Positions 1 to 11,800 are shown, numbered from the stretch's first letter. The stretch: 64,000 nucleotides of DNA from Pseudomonas sp. MTM4 (GCF_019355055.1 NZ_CP048411.1:3251501-3315500), one strand, 5' to 3'. Made by a program: numbers and translations. Notes: a model not told the origin generated them from the sequence alone.

Positions 1-22
1 GCCCGGCTCACCCCTCCAGCTT

Positions 23-128
23 GTAGGGTGGGCTTCAGCCCACCATTTGCTCTGGCATCGCCTTCATAAACGCCTCGTCTGGCCTGTGCAGCCGGCGCCG
101 AGCTCTGGTGGGCTGAAGCCCACCCTAC
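23..128. repeat. BIME-like pair of inverted palindromic repeats
   Basis: Two perfect 23-base inverted arms lie at 23-45 and 106-128, separated by 60 bases. Each arm is itself partly palindromic, with the core GGGCTTCAGCCC in one and GGGCTGAAGCCC in the other. This is the architecture of bacterial interspersed mosaic elements built from paired REP units, which sit between genes in many pseudomonads. A diverged relative lies at 30791-30860, between ectC and ectD. The element lies downstream of dctD. The rest of 1-288 holds small hairpins but no convincing gene. Confidence 0.75.
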
Positions 129-288
129 GGGCTGAAGCGCAACGCCGCTCGGCCCACCCACCAGCTCATTGATGGTCTTTTCTACGCTCACAATTTGTGA
201 CCGATGTGTTGGACGTTCTGCGTCCATCGACGCGGAGCGTCGCAGTAATGCCCCCCACCCGGAGCATGGAGGGTTCGCCTGAACAGAA

Positions 289-1641
289 TCAGCTATCGGT
301 GCTGCCCGCTGGTAGATAGTCACCACGACTCAAACCGTGGCGCTGCATCTTCTCGTTGAGGGTGCGGCGGGGCAGCTGCAATTGGGCCATGACTTCGGCG
401 ATGTTACCTTTGCACTGCTGCAGAGCGTTGTGCAGGCATTGCGCCTCGAAGGCTTCCATCTGCTCGGCCAGCGATCTGCCGGTGTTGTCGCTCGGGGCGT
501 TGGGCGGCGGCGGGTTCAGCCCGAGGGCGTGGCGTTCGGCGGCGTTGATCAGTTCGCGGACGTTGCCTGGCCAGTCGTGGCTCAGCAGCTGCGCCAGTTC
601 GGCGGGGCCGACCGGCAGGGGCTCGCGGCCGTGGCGCTGGGCGGCCTGGCTGACGAAGTGGTCGAACAGCAGCGGGATGTCTTCACGACGCTCGCGCAGC
701 GGCGGGATATGCAGCTCGGCAACGTTCAGGCGATACAGCAAGTCTTCGCGGAAACGTCCGCCGCGCACTTCTTCGAGCAGGTCCGGCTTGGCCGCGCTGA
801 TCACTCGCAGGTCGACTTCGATGCTGCGGTTGGAGCCCAGCCGTTCCAGGGTTCTTTCCTGCAGCACGCGCAACAGCTTGACCTGCTGGGCCAGCGGCAT
901 GCTTTCGATTTCGTCGAGGAACAGGGTGCCGCCGTGGGCATGCTCGATGCGACCGATGCGCTTGCCCTGGGCGCCAGTGAAGGCGCCGCTTTCATGGCCG
1001 AACAGCTCGCTCTCGAAGATGCTTTCGGGGATGGCCGCGCAGTTCAGCGCCACGAATGGATGGCGTGCGCGCGGGCTGAAATCGTGCAGGCAGCGCGCCA
1101 CCTGTTCCTTGCCGCTGCCGGTGTCGCCGCGAATCAGCACGTTGACGTCCGTGCCGGCCAGTTCCAGCACCTGCCGGCGCAGGTTGTCCACGGCGCGCGA
1201 AACCCCCAGCAGCATCGATTCGATACGGCCCTTGCGGGCGAACTGCTCACGCAGCTGGCGGTTTTCGCAGACCAGTCGGCGCTTGTCCTGGGCGCGGCGC
1301 ACGCTGTCGAGCAGGCGTTCGGGGGTGAAGGGCTTTTCGATGAAGTCATAGGCGCCCTGGCGCAGCGCCTGCACCGCCATCGGCACGTCGCCATGGCCGG
1401 TGACCATGATGATTGGCAGTTCGGGATCCAGCGCAACCAGCTTCTCCAGCAGGCCGAGGCCGTCCAGGTCCGGCATGCGTACGTCGCTGATCAGTACGCC
1501 CGGAAAGTCACGGTCAATCAGGCCCAGCGCCTCGTGCGCGCTGGCGCAGGTGCGCACGCTGAAGCCGGACAGTTCCAGCCATTGCTGGACCGCTTGGCGG
1601 ATCGCCGCTTCGTCGTCGATGAAGATGACCTGACCGCTCAT
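289..1641 (-). CDS. dctD: C4-dicarboxylate sigma-54-dependent response regulator DctD
   Basis: NtrC-family response regulator of about 450 residues. It has a receiver domain (about 5-120, phospho-acceptor Asp53 in SDVRMPD), an AAA+ sigma-54 activation domain with a Walker A-like GDTGSGKE and the sigma-54 contact loop GAFTGA, and a C-terminal Fis-type helix-turn-helix. In the Dct system the phosphorylated protein drives RNA polymerase-sigma-54 at dicarboxylate transporter promoters. I chose the start at 1641 because a purine-rich GGAG lies just upstream and the receiver fold begins there; a longer reading frame to 1728 would overlap the end of dctB. It lies 25 bases downstream of dctB, as an operon. 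No dctA or dctPQM transporter operon is adjacent. Confidence 0.9.
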   Translation of the reverse strand: MSGQVIFIDDEAAIRQAVQQWLELSGFSVRTCASAHEALGLIDRDFPGVLISDVRMPDLDGLGLLEKLVALDPELPIIMVTGHGDVPMAVQALRQGAYDFIEKPFTPERLLDSVRRAQDKRRLVCENRQLREQFARKGRIESMLLGVSRAVDNLRRQVLELAGTDVNVLIRGDTGSGKEQVARCLHDFSPRARHPFVALNCAAIPESIFESELFGHESGAFTGAQGKRIGRIEHAHGGTLFLDEIESMPLAQQVKLLRVLQERTLERLGSNRSIEVDLRVISAAKPDLLEEVRGGRFREDLLYRLNVAELHIPPLRERREDIPLLFDHFVSQAAQRHGREPLPVGPAELAQLLSHDWPGNVRELINAAERHALGLNPPPPNAPSDNTGRSLAEQMEAFEAQCLHNALQQCKGNIAEVMAQLQLPRRTLNEKMQRHGLSRGDYLPAGSTDS

Positions 1642-1666
1642 GTTTCGCTCCTTTGCCGGTGCCAGT

Positions 1667-3430
1667 CTACTCGGTGAGGTGCTCGTCGGCTGCCGGCAGC
1701 CGAATCTCGAATACTGCACCCTGCGCATCGTTGCTCACGTCGAGATTACCGCCCAGATCGCGCACGATACCGTAGGAAACCGCCAGTCCCAGCCCGAGGC
1801 CCTGGCCGACCGGCTTGGTGGTGAAGAAGGGCTCGAATACCTGATCCAGATGTTCGCGGGCGATGCCGCCACCGCTGTCGGCGACGCTCAGTCGCCAATG
1901 GTTCGCATCGCGGCGGCAGTCGATGCGCAACTGCCGGACGGCGCTGTCCTGCATGGCATCCAGCGCATTGTTCAGCAGGTTGATCAAGACTTGCTCCAGG
2001 CGGATCGCATCGGCATTGACCCAGGCATCGGCGGATACCTGACGCACGACTTCGACGTCTTCGCCGCGGATACGCGGACCGAGTAGCTGTAGCGCCTGTT
2101 CCAGCACCTCGTCCAAACGTACGCGCTGCGGCAGCCCGGCGGGATTCTTACGGGCAAAGGTCTTCAGGTGGCTGGTCAGTGCCGCCATGCGTTCGATCAG
2201 GCCCTCGACCTGACCCAGACCTTCGCGCACTGCCTCGCTGCGGCCGCTGTCGAGCAGCAGGCGCTGGCTGGCCAGCTGCATACGCAGGGCGGTCAGCGGC
2301 TGGTTGATCTCGTGGGCGAGGGCGGCGGACATCTGCCCCAGGGCGGCCATCCGCGCGGCGTGCACCAGACCATCCTGCGCGGTATGCAGCTCGCGGGTGC
2401 GGGCTTCGACCAGCCGTTCCAGCTCGTTGCGGCTGCGCTGCTCGACCCGACGGGTTTTGCGCCGCTGGGCCAGGTAAAGCAGCAGGAAGGCCAGCGTCAT
2501 CCACACGCCCGCCGCGGCCAGGCGATAGCTGCGTATGCTGGCGGCCACCAGTTGCGGCTCTTGTAGGAGGTGCAGCGTCCAGTCTTCCTCGGGCAGCGGC
2601 AGGCGCTGCCAGAAATAGGTGTGGCGGCCGTCCGGTCCTTCGACTTGGCGGCGCTCGCTGTTTTCGTCGATGCGTTGCAGGCGTCTGCTGTGCAGCGGCT
2701 GCAGATTCTGTTCGGCGTAGCGGCGGGCGGCGACCAGGCGGTCGCGTATCTCGTCGCTGAGCGGTTGCAGGTAGCGGAAGCGCCAGGCCGGTCGATTGCT
2801 TAGGATGACGATATCGAGCGAGTCGGTGATCAGCAGAATGCCGGACTGGCCGGCCCATTCGCGCTGCATGTCTTCCAGCTCCAGCTTGACCACCAGTACG
2901 CCGAGCACCTCGCCGGCGGCGTTCTTTACAGAGCTGGAGAGAAAATAACCAGGAACTCCGGTGGTCACGCCCACTGCGAAATAGCGGCCACTGTCCTGGG
3001 TCAGCGCATCGCGAAAGTAAGGGCGAAAGCCGTAGTTGTAGCCGACGAAGCTGCTCCATTCGCGCCAGTTGCTGGCGGCCAGGGTGTCGCCATGACGGTC
3101 GATCAGGTACAGCACCGACGAGCCGGCGGCCTGGTTCTGCTGCTCCAGGCGGCGATTGAGGCGGGCGCGCAGTTGCCGGTCATCGGGATTGGCCAGCAGG
3201 CTGCGGATGTCGCTGTCCAGCGCCAGTAGAGCTGGCACCGAGCGGAAGCGCTCGACCTGCGTGTGGATCGTCTGGGCGTAGAGTTCCAGCTGCTCACGGG
3301 CTTCTTGGCTGCGCTCGGCCCAGGCGCGCTGTTCGGCGAGCCGCCCGGCCCCGTACATGCTCAGCAGCAGGCCGGCGAGGATCAGCAGCACGATCAGGAC
3401 GACGCGGTAGCGGTTGGCGTGGGCGGACAT
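1667..3430 (-). CDS. dctB: C4-dicarboxylate sensor histidine kinase DctB
   Basis: Membrane sensor kinase of 587 residues. A first membrane helix lies at about 8-29, followed by a large periplasmic sensing region to about 300 of the double-PAS/dCache type, then a second helix at about 303-321. A short coiled coil leads to a HisKA segment with the phosphorylated His373 in ALAHEINQPLTALRM, and a HATPase domain with N, G1 (DSGGGI) and G2 (GQGLGLGLA) boxes. Length and order match DctB, which senses external succinate, fumarate and malate and phosphorylates DctD. It is the upstream gene of dctB-dctD. The specific ligand is inferred from the family and pairing. Confidence 0.88.
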   Translation of the reverse strand: MSAHANRYRVVLIVLLILAGLLLSMYGAGRLAEQRAWAERSQEAREQLELYAQTIHTQVERFRSVPALLALDSDIRSLLANPDDRQLRARLNRRLEQQNQAAGSSVLYLIDRHGDTLAASNWREWSSFVGYNYGFRPYFRDALTQDSGRYFAVGVTTGVPGYFLSSSVKNAAGEVLGVLVVKLELEDMQREWAGQSGILLITDSLDIVILSNRPAWRFRYLQPLSDEIRDRLVAARRYAEQNLQPLHSRRLQRIDENSERRQVEGPDGRHTYFWQRLPLPEEDWTLHLLQEPQLVAASIRSYRLAAAGVWMTLAFLLLYLAQRRKTRRVEQRSRNELERLVEARTRELHTAQDGLVHAARMAALGQMSAALAHEINQPLTALRMQLASQRLLLDSGRSEAVREGLGQVEGLIERMAALTSHLKTFARKNPAGLPQRVRLDEVLEQALQLLGPRIRGEDVEVVRQVSADAWVNADAIRLEQVLINLLNNALDAMQDSAVRQLRIDCRRDANHWRLSVADSGGGIAREHLDQVFEPFFTTKPVGQGLGLGLAVSYGIVRDLGGNLDVSNDAQGAVFEIRLPAADEHLTE

Positions 3431-3580
3431 GAGCGGCTCTATTTGTAAGAACGGCTATGTTAAGCCAGAGCGGCGGATTGCCAATCACTGCCGATGGTCC
3501 GTTTTGCCGTTAACCGCGCATAACCGGACGGCGTCGATGGCTATGATTGCCACTGCGGTTATCCCCTGCAGAGGTATTGA

Positions 3581-4780
3581 GTGCTCAGGAAAATCTCCAC
3601 AAACCAGCTCCGGTTCGGGATGTACATTCAGGCCATCGACGGGAGCTGGTTTTCGCATCCGTTCTGGCGAACCCGCTTCGTCCTCAACGATCCGTCGGAT
3701 CTGCAGGCGCTGCGCAGTAGCGGGGTGCCGGCTGTCTGGATCGATACCGAGCAAGGTGTGGATATCGCTGATGCAGCTGCGGCGACAACCGAACCCCATC
3801 CCGCCGTCGAGGCACCTATCAACGAGTTACCCGTGCGGGCCGCAACCTGCAGCGCCCGTGATGAAATGCAGCGGGCCTCTCGCGTGCTCGACCGCTCGAA
3901 GCAGGCAGTGGCTTCGTTGTTCAACGAGGCGCGTCTGGGCAATGCCGTGGACGCGCAGGCGTGCCTGCCGGTGGTCGAGGAAATCAGTGAATCCCTCGCG
4001 CGTAATGCTTCGGCGTTGATCGGTCTGGCCAGGCTGAAGGATCGTGACGAGTACACCTACATGCACTCGGTCAGCGTCTGCGCCTTGATGGTGTCGCTTG
4101 CTCGCCAGCTTGGACTGAATGAAAGCCTTACTCGCGAGGCAGGCCTGGCTGGGCTGCTGCACGACGTCGGCAAGATGGCGATGCCACCGCAGGTGCTCAA
4201 TAAACCTGGCAAGTTGACCGATGCCGAGTTCGACATCATGCGTGCTCATCCCGAGCGTGGCCACGCGATGCTTGTGCACAGCGGCACGATGCCCGAGGCG
4301 GTACTGGACGTGTGCTTGCACCATCATGAAAAGGTCGATGGCAGCGGTTACCCGCACGGGCTGAAGGGTGAACAGATCAGCCTGTTCGCGCGCATGGGCG
4401 CGGTGTGCGATGTGTACGATGCGATCACCTCCAGGCGCCCCTACAAGGAGGCCTGGGACGCCGCCGGTTCGCTCTCGCGAATGGCGCAGTGGAAGGGGCA
4501 TTTCGATACCGGCGTGTTTCACGCGTTCGTCAAATCGGTGGGCATCTATCCGCTCGGTACGTTGGTCCGGCTGGAATCCGGTCGGCTGGGCGTGGTTGTC
4601 GACCAGAACCCCGGCAAGCTGACGGAGCCGGTGCTGCGCCTGTTCTATTCGACCAGAACGAAGATGCCCATCGCCCCGGAGGAACTGGACCTGTCGCGCC
4701 GCCACGGTGAAGACCGCATCGTCAGCCGTGAAGACCCGGTTACTTGGGGCTTCGCCAATCTGGATGATTTCTGGCGCTAG
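3581..4780 (+). CDS. HD-GYP domain protein, probable c-di-GMP phosphodiesterase
   Basis: A 399-residue protein with an N-terminal DUF3391-type region (about 1-130) and an HD-GYP domain. The metal-binding HD lies in LLHDVGK (His194, Asp195), followed by [12 protein letters not shown] (His247 to Pro258), so the catalytic HD and the GYP signature are intact. HD-GYP proteins hydrolyse cyclic di-GMP to pGpG or GMP and lower its cellular level. No membrane segment or signal peptide is visible, so it should be cytoplasmic. It is a single gene, divergent from dctB. Together with the GGDEF/EAL protein at 16.4 kb, the window carries two c-di-GMP enzymes. Confidence 0.9.
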   Translation: MLRKISTNQLRFGMYIQAIDGSWFSHPFWRTRFVLNDPSDLQALRSSGVPAVWIDTEQGVDIADAAAATTEPHPAVEAPINELPVRAATCSARDEMQRASRVLDRSKQAVASLFNEARLGNAVDAQACLPVVEEISESLARNASALIGLARLKDRDEYTYMHSVSVCALMVSLARQLGLNESLTREAGLAGLLHDVGKMAMPPQVLNKPGKLTDAEFDIMRAHPERGHAMLVHSGTMPEAVLDVCLHHHEKVDGSGYPHGLKGEQISLFARMGAVCDVYDAITSRRPYKEAWDAAGSLSRMAQWKGHFDTGVFHAFVKSVGIYPLGTLVRLESGRLGVVVDQNPGKLTEPVLRLFYSTRTKMPIAPEELDLSRRHGEDRIVSREDPVTWGFANLDDFWR

Positions 4781-5002
4781 CGATGCAGGCTATCAGGTGG
4801 CCATCGCCGGTTGCGGCGTGATCCGCTATCCTTCGCCGCCCTTGCAGCGACTCTCCGCCTGAGCAGCAGCTCGGCGCGATCAATCTGCATTCCCCGCGCT
4901 TCGATTAGCGCGGTTCGCCCTACATTCGAAACTGGAACGGCTCTGTCAGCCGGCGCATCGCGTCGGGTCTGCAGCTGCCGCTTTTTCCCCTTTGGATAGC
5001 CC

Positions 5003-6490
5003 ATGCTCCACTCGATCAAGCAAAACTGGTTCGGCAATATTCGTGGCGACGTGCTTTCCGGGCTCGTCGTCGCCCTGGCGTTGATTCCCGAGGCCATCGC
5101 CTTTTCCATCATCGCCGGCGTCGACCCTCGGGTCGGCCTGTACGCCTCCTTCTGCATCGCCGTGGTGATCGCCTTCGTCGGTGGCCGGCCGGCGATGATT
5201 TCCGCAGCCACCGGCGCCATGGCGCTGCTGATGGTGACCCTGGTGCGCGAGCATGGTCTGCAATACCTGCTGGCGGCGACGCTGCTCTGCGGCGTGTTGC
5301 AGATTATCGCCGGCTACCTGCGCCTGGGCTCGCTGATGCGCTTCGTCTCGCGCTCGGTGGTGACCGGCTTCGTCAATGCGCTGGCGATCCTGATCTTCAT
5401 GGCGCAGCTGCCGGAGCTGACTAACGTCACCTGGCACGTCTACGCGATGACGGCGGCGGGCCTGGGCATCATCTACCTGTTCCCCTACGTGCCGAAGATC
5501 GGCCGGGTGATTCCGTCGCCGCTGGTGTGCATCCTCATGCTGACGGCCGTGGCCATCTATCTCGGCCTGGATATCCGCACCGTCGGCGACATGGGCGAGC
5601 TGCCCGACACCCTGCCGATCTTCCTCTGGCCGGAGGTGCCGCTGACCTTCGAGACCCTGCAGATCATCTTCCCGTATTCCGCCGCGCTAGCGGTTGTCGG
5701 CCTGCTGGAATCGCTGATGACCGCGACCATCGTCGATGAGATGACCGACACCGGCAGCGACAAGAACCGCGAATGCAAAGGCCAGGGCGTAGCCAACATC
5801 GCTTCCGGCCTGTTCGGCGGGATGGCTGGCTGCGCAATGATCGGCCAGTCGGTGATCAACGTGAAATCCGGCGGCCGCACGCGGCTGTCGACCCTGATCG
5901 CCGGCGTGGTGCTGTTGCTGTTGGTGGTGTTCCTCAGCGACTGGGTCAGCCAGATCCCCATGGCGGCGCTGGTGGCGGTGATGATTATGGTCTCCATCGG
6001 CACCTTCAGCTGGGATTCGATCCGCAACCTCCGGCGCTACCCGCTTTCCACCAATATCGTCATGGTGGTCACCGTGGCGGTCGTGGTCTTCACCCACAAC
6101 CTGGCCTATGGCGTGCTGGCCGGCGTGCTGCTGGCGGCGATGTTCTTCGCCAACAAGGTCGGCCATTACCTGCATATCGACTCGGAGCTGGATGCCGAAG
6201 GCGGGCAGCGAACCTATCGTGTGGTTGGCCAGGTGTTCTTCAGCTCGTCGGAGAAATTCACCACGGCCTTCGACTGCAAGGAAGCCCTCGCCAAGGTCAT
6301 CATCGACCTCAGCCACGCGCATTTCTGGGACATCACCGCCGTCTCGGCGCTGGACAAGGTGGTGCTCAAGTTCCGCCGCGAGGGCGCTGAGGTCGAGGTG
6401 CTGGGCATGAACGAAGCCAGCGCGACCATCGTCGACCGCTTCGGCACCCACGATAAGCCTGAAACCACCGATACGCTGATGAGCCATTGA
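5003..6490 (+). CDS. SulP family anion transporter with C-terminal STAS domain
   Basis: A 495-residue polytopic membrane protein. The opening segment is the SulP signature ([20 protein letters not shown]), followed by about 10-12 hydrophobic helices to about residue 395 and a cytoplasmic STAS domain (about 410-490). SulP carriers move sulfate, bicarbonate or dicarboxylates, and substrate cannot be read from sequence. No cys genes are adjacent, so a sulfate role is not supported by context. GGAT precedes the ATG. It is convergent with cfa, with a hairpin between them. The 222 bases upstream hold no gene. Confidence 0.88.
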   Translation: MLHSIKQNWFGNIRGDVLSGLVVALALIPEAIAFSIIAGVDPRVGLYASFCIAVVIAFVGGRPAMISAATGAMALLMVTLVREHGLQYLLAATLLCGVLQIIAGYLRLGSLMRFVSRSVVTGFVNALAILIFMAQLPELTNVTWHVYAMTAAGLGIIYLFPYVPKIGRVIPSPLVCILMLTAVAIYLGLDIRTVGDMGELPDTLPIFLWPEVPLTFETLQIIFPYSAALAVVGLLESLMTATIVDEMTDTGSDKNRECKGQGVANIASGLFGGMAGCAMIGQSVINVKSGGRTRLSTLIAGVVLLLLVVFLSDWVSQIPMAALVAVMIMVSIGTFSWDSIRNLRRYPLSTNIVMVVTVAVVVFTHNLAYGVLAGVLLAAMFFANKVGHYLHIDSELDAEGGQRTYRVVGQVFFSSSEKFTTAFDCKEALAKVIIDLSHAHFWDITAVSALDKVVLKFRREGAEVEVLGMNEASATIVDRFGTHDKPETTDTLMSH

Positions 6491-6498
6491 TCGCGTAC

Positions 6499-6520
6499 GC
6501 GCCAGGCAAGTGTCTGGCGC
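6499..6520. terminator. Hairpin between convergent SulP gene and cfa
   Basis: A perfect 7-base-pair stem, GCGCCAG at 6499-6505 and CTGGCGC at 6514-6520, lies in the 30-base gap between two convergent genes. Its place suggests a shared bidirectional terminator. There is no T-tract on either side, so efficiency is uncertain. Confidence 0.4.
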
Positions 6521-7702
6521 CTATCGGTACAGATCGGCCCGCGACCAGGGCACCTCATGGGAGCCATCCGGTAGCGGTTTGCTCGCCAGGATCTGGTGCA
6601 GGTTGATCCAGTTGCGACGGAAACCATAGGCACAGCCGGCCAGATAGACACGCCAGATGCGCAACGCACGCTCGGGAATCATCTGCCGGGCCTCGGCCAG
6701 ATTCGCTTCCAGGCGCTGGCTCCAGAAATCCAGCGTACGTGCGTAATGCAGGCGCAGGCTCTCCACGTCGACGATTTCCAGCCCCGATTCGCTGATGCAG
6801 GCACCGATCTTCACCAGATGTGGCAGCTCGCCGTGGGGGAACACGTAACGGTCGATGAACTCGCCGGCGCCATGCCCCACCGGTCGCCCATCGATGTGCC
6901 GCGAGGTGATGCCATGGTTCATCACCAGACCACCGGGGCGCACCACTTCCGACAGTTGCTGGCAGTACAGAGGGAGGTTGGCGTGGCCGACATGCTCGAA
7001 CATGCCGACACTGACCACCTTGTCGAACTGGCCGTTTTTGGGCAGGTCGCGGTAGTCCATCAGTTCCAGCTGCACTTGGCCTTCCAGTCCTTCGGCGGCG
7101 ACGCGCTCGCGCCCGAGCTTGAGCTGCTCGCGACTGAGGGTGATGCCGAGCACTTCTGCGCCGAACTCCCGCGCGGCAAAGCGCGCCAGCCCACCCCAGC
7201 CACAGCCGACGTCCAGCAGGCGGTCGCCGGGCTTCAGCCGCAGCTTGCGACACAGATGGCGCAGCTTGGCCTGCTGGGCCTGGTCGAGATCTTCCGTGCC
7301 GGTCTCGAAATAGGCGCATGAGTAAACCATGTCGCGGTCCAGCCAGAGCTGATAGAACTCGTTGGACAGGTCGTAGTGATAGGAAATGGCCTCGGCATCG
7401 GTGGTCTTATCGTGGGATTCGCGCGTCGGCAGGACAGTGGCATCGCCACCCAGAGCGCGGGTGATTTCATCGCCGATGCGGATTACCTCTTCAAGCGGGC
7501 CGTGCAGATCGATCTTGCCCTCGACGTAAGCACCGCCCAGCAGGGCGAGACTGGGATGAGCCAGCTGCGCGATCAGGTTCGGATCCTTGATCTCCAGCGT
7601 CACGCTCGGCGCGGGACCGATGTCGATTTCGTTGCCGTCCCATAGCCGCAGACGCAACGGCAACGCCAGGTTTTGCAGGGCCGGAAGCAATGTTGCCAAC
7701 AT
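6521..7702 (-). CDS. cfa: Cyclopropane-fatty-acyl-phospholipid synthase
   Basis: A 393-residue SAM-dependent enzyme that methylenates unsaturated acyl chains of membrane phospholipids. It has an N-terminal lipid-binding region (about 1-100), the segment YHYDLSNEFYQLWLD typical of the family, the SAM-binding motif LLDVGCGWGGLA (about 162-173) and the conserved MFEHVG stretch. A clear AAGGAG lies seven bases before the ATG. Length is that of the usual Cfa. It is transcribed alone. In Pseudomonas such genes are usually induced in stationary phase, but I could not pick out an RpoS promoter with confidence. Confidence 0.92.
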   Translation of the reverse strand: MLATLLPALQNLALPLRLRLWDGNEIDIGPAPSVTLEIKDPNLIAQLAHPSLALLGGAYVEGKIDLHGPLEEVIRIGDEITRALGGDATVLPTRESHDKTTDAEAISYHYDLSNEFYQLWLDRDMVYSCAYFETGTEDLDQAQQAKLRHLCRKLRLKPGDRLLDVGCGWGGLARFAAREFGAEVLGITLSREQLKLGRERVAAEGLEGQVQLELMDYRDLPKNGQFDKVVSVGMFEHVGHANLPLYCQQLSEVVRPGGLVMNHGITSRHIDGRPVGHGAGEFIDRYVFPHGELPHLVKIGACISESGLEIVDVESLRLHYARTLDFWSQRLEANLAEARQMIPERALRIWRVYLAGCAYGFRRNWINLHQILASKPLPDGSHEVPWSRADLYR

Positions 7703-7905
7703 GCTCGTTCTCCTTTTCCACGCGTGTTGAAAAGGCTAGACCAACAATTCGAGTTTGCAGCGGGCTAGGAATAGTTTTTAGCTATCGGGCAGATAGGCAA
7801 GCGGCTCAGAGCGAACCGTCGACCAGCCAAGCTCTACGAGAAGGTGCCTACAGACCTGCGCGCCGTGAGCGCCCGGGAATAGGGCGAATTGAGCGAAGCG
7901 GATAA

Positions 7906-8001
7906 TGGCGGAAGGCAGTGGGAGTCGAACCCACCCGGGAACGGCTGCCGCCCCCAACCGGGTTTGAAGCCCGGCCGCACCACCGGGTGCGATTGCCTTC
8001 C
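7906..8001 (-). tRNA. selC: tRNA-Sec, anticodon TCA
   Basis: The reverse strand folds as a selenocysteine tRNA of about 96 bases. It has an extended acceptor stem (GGAAGGCA pairing with TGCCTTCC), an anticodon loop CTTCAAA giving anticodon TCA that reads UGA, a long variable arm, a GGTTCGACTCC T-loop and an encoded GCCA 3' end. It lies 43 bases downstream of selB on the same strand, so selA, selB and selC form one functional block for selenocysteine insertion. Confidence 0.95.
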
Positions 8002-8044
8002 AGAGACGTGCCCGAACGGGGCTGGAATCTGGAAGTGCTGCAGC

Positions 8045-9960
8045 CTACCCGACCTCAGCCTCTGAGGCCAAGGCGCTGTCGGGTCGCACCTTGCGTTCGT
8101 TGCCGAAGCGCCGGGTGAGGCCGATGCGGTCGAAGTGCTCGAGCAGCTGGATGCTGCGCTTGCGGCCGAGCTGAATCTGGTCGCGGAACGCGGCAGCGCG
8201 GATCACGCCGTGTTGCCGTTCCATATCCACTACCCGATTGGCCAGCTGGCGGATGGTGGAGTCGGTGTAGAACAGGTCTTTGACGACCTGTTGCAGCATT
8301 CCTATGCGGGACAGCTTGCGCAACAGATGACGAACCTTGTCCTCGTCGATGCGCAGTTCGCCGGCCAGATCGCGGACCCAGGGTGGATCGAAACGGGCGG
8401 ATTCCAGCAGCGGCCATAGCCGGGCTTTCAGCGCTTCTTCCTCGTCGCTCAGCCGAACGCGGTGCCCAGGCAGGTGCAGCCAGGGACCGCTGGCTTCGAT
8501 CTTTCCGGCCGCCAGCGTTTGTTCCAGCAACGCTAAATATATCGGTCGCTCGAGCTGAGGTAGCGCGTAGCGGCGCAGGCGGTCGCGATCCGGACCCAGC
8601 TCGTCCGGTTGGGCTTCGTGGAAGCGCTGCAATGCCGCCACAAGACTTTGGCCGAGGTAGTCCCAGGTGTCGCGGTCGAACAAGCGCGGGCCAAGCCGTG
8701 TGGTAATTTCCAGGGCTTCGTCCGGCAGCTTCCAGGTGTGTCGCGGACGGTTGAACTGCCGTTCCAGCAACGCCGGCTCCAGACCGTTGATCGCGCTGGG
8801 CAGCAGCCCCGGCAGGATGTGTTCCAGTGTTTCGCCGTCCAGTGCGCGCAATACCGCTAGGCGTGCCTGGCGGTGCCGATTGCGCGGCGGAGCGAAGGGA
8901 TCGAGCACCCGTCCGCCGCCCAGGGTCCGCTGTGCGGATTGGTCGCGCAGTATCACGCGATCGCCGTGTACCGCATGAGCCGGCGCATTCAGCAACAGCT
9001 GCGCATGCACGCGGCCGCCGGGCGCCAGGTATTCGCCTTCCAGCAGGGCAATCCGGCCGGTGACGTCCTGCGCACCAAGGTGAATGTGTACCGGCGTCCA
9101 ATGGCGCAGTTCGCGAACTTCGCTGGGCAACAGGGTGAATTCGATATCGATGCGCTGGGTTGCGGCCTGTAGCTCGGGTTTCAGCAGCCAGTCGCCCCGG
9201 CTGATTTGCTCTGTCGCAAGGCGTTCGCCGGCGAGGTTCAGGGCGACCCGCTGACCTGCATGGGCCTCGTCGGACGCCTGGTTCTGCGCATGCAGTCCGC
9301 GTACCCGAACGGTTCGTCCGGCTGGGCTCAGGGTCAGTTCGTCCCCCACGCGCACCCGGCCCGCGAAGGCCGTGCCGGTCACGACGACGCCGGCACCGAC
9401 GACGCTGAATGCGCGGTCAATGGCCAGGCGGAAATAACCGTTGCCGCAACCCGAGCGTATATCTGCGGCCTGCTCGATTAGCGCCGAACGGAGCGCATCG
9501 ATCCCTTCTCCGCTGATACTGGACACCGGGAAGATTGGTGCGCCGGCCAGCGGACCGGCCTGCAACAGCGCTTCGACTTCCTGGCGCGCTTGGTCAGTGC
9601 GCGCTGGGTCGACCCGGTCGATCTTGGTCAGCGCCACCAGCGCGCGGCGGATGCCCAGCAATTCGATGATGGCTAGATGCTCGCGTGTCTGCGGCATTAC
9701 GCCGTCATCGGCAGCGACCACCAGCAGCACGCAGTCGATGCCGCAAGCACCGGCCAGCATGTTGTGCACGAAGCGCTCGTGACCGGGTACGTCGATGAAA
9801 CCGGTGAGGTTTTCTGAATTGCCAAGCGAGGCGTACAGGTAACCGAGGTCGATGGTGATGCCGCGCAGGCGTTCCTCGCGACGACGATCGCCCTCTTGCC
9901 CGGTCAGGGCCTTGAGTAAAGCCGTCTTGCCGTGGTCGATGTGGCCGGCGGTACCGATGA

Positions 9961-9964
<4 letters not shown>
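8045..9964 (-). CDS. selB: Selenocysteine-specific elongation factor SelB
   Basis: GTPase of about 639 residues that carries Sec-tRNA-Sec to the ribosome and binds the SECIS hairpin in mRNA. The N-terminus has the P-loop [11 protein letters not shown], then DVPGHE and TKID guanine-recognition motifs, followed by EF-Tu-like beta-barrel domains. The C-terminal 230 or so residues form the winged-helix repeats that bind SECIS RNA. The start at 9964 gives the canonical [14 protein letters not shown] and overlaps the selA stop codon (ATGA), which indicates translational coupling. An alternative start at 10087 would add 41 low-complexity residues inside selA and is rejected. Confidence 0.95.
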
Positions 9965-11370
<1,406 letters not shown>

Positions 11371-11623
11371 GGCTGATTATCCGGTCGGTGGCTCGGTACG
11401 AAAGCGGCGGTGGGAGCGCTCGTCGTGCTGACGACGTAAAACCCTGTCATGAGGTTGCCTGACACGCAGGACTCCATTCTTTTTAGTATTTTCCGAGCAG
11501 CATAGACGCTTAATTCTTCACAGGGTTCAGCCGAGCGGCGCGCTTCCTGCTGCCAAAAAACGAAAAAACCTGGGCAAGCCGGGTTCAAAATGCAGTTAAA
11601 GGAAACAGCGCCGCTCGGAGGGC

Positions 11624-11654
11624 GGGTCCTAAGCCGTTTCGCTGACCCTTTTTT
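11624..11654 (+). terminator. Rho-independent terminator-like hairpin, no gene upstream on this strand
   Basis: GGGTC at 11624-11628 pairs with GACCC at 11644-11648, with an inner AGC/GCT pairing, and six T residues follow. The geometry is that of an intrinsic terminator on the plus strand, yet no plus-strand reading frame precedes it. It could end a small RNA. Confidence 0.5.
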
Positions 11655-11718
11655 CTGAGTTGTAGGCTCTGGTTGGTGAGGTCGGGTCAGGACGAACCGC
11701 AATAAAACGATTCGCCTT

Positions 11719-11752
11719 AAAAACGAAACCCCGCATTTAGCGGGGTTCGTTA
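11719..11752 (-). terminator. Rho-independent terminator of the Tim44-like gene
   Basis: Read on the minus strand, a stem of GAACCCCGC with GCGGGG(T)TTC around a TAAAT loop is followed by a run of five T residues. It begins about 50 bases after the stop codon of the Tim44-like gene, so it ends that transcript. Confidence 0.8.
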
Positions 11753-11800
11753 TCAAACTGAACTCAATTAAGCCGGGGCTCTCGGCTACGCCTGCGTGTA

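Larger units (their letters stand above)
11371..11800. other. Non-coding stretch between selA and the Tim44-like gene
   Basis: This 430-base interval has no supported gene; the open frame on the minus strand lacks any recognisable protein. It is AT-richer than its flanks and carries A- and T-runs. Perfect 11-base inverted arms lie at 11531-11541 and 11608-11618. A plus-strand terminator-like hairpin follows at 11624-11654, although no plus-strand gene lies upstream. A minus-strand terminator for the Tim44-like gene sits at 11719-11752. The selA promoter must lie here. A plus-strand small RNA ending near 11654 is possible but unproven. Confidence 0.5.

Noticed and set aside
337-1677. Long plus-strand open frame opposite dctD
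   Set aside because: It is the antisense shadow of a high-GC gene; dctD has all its motifs.
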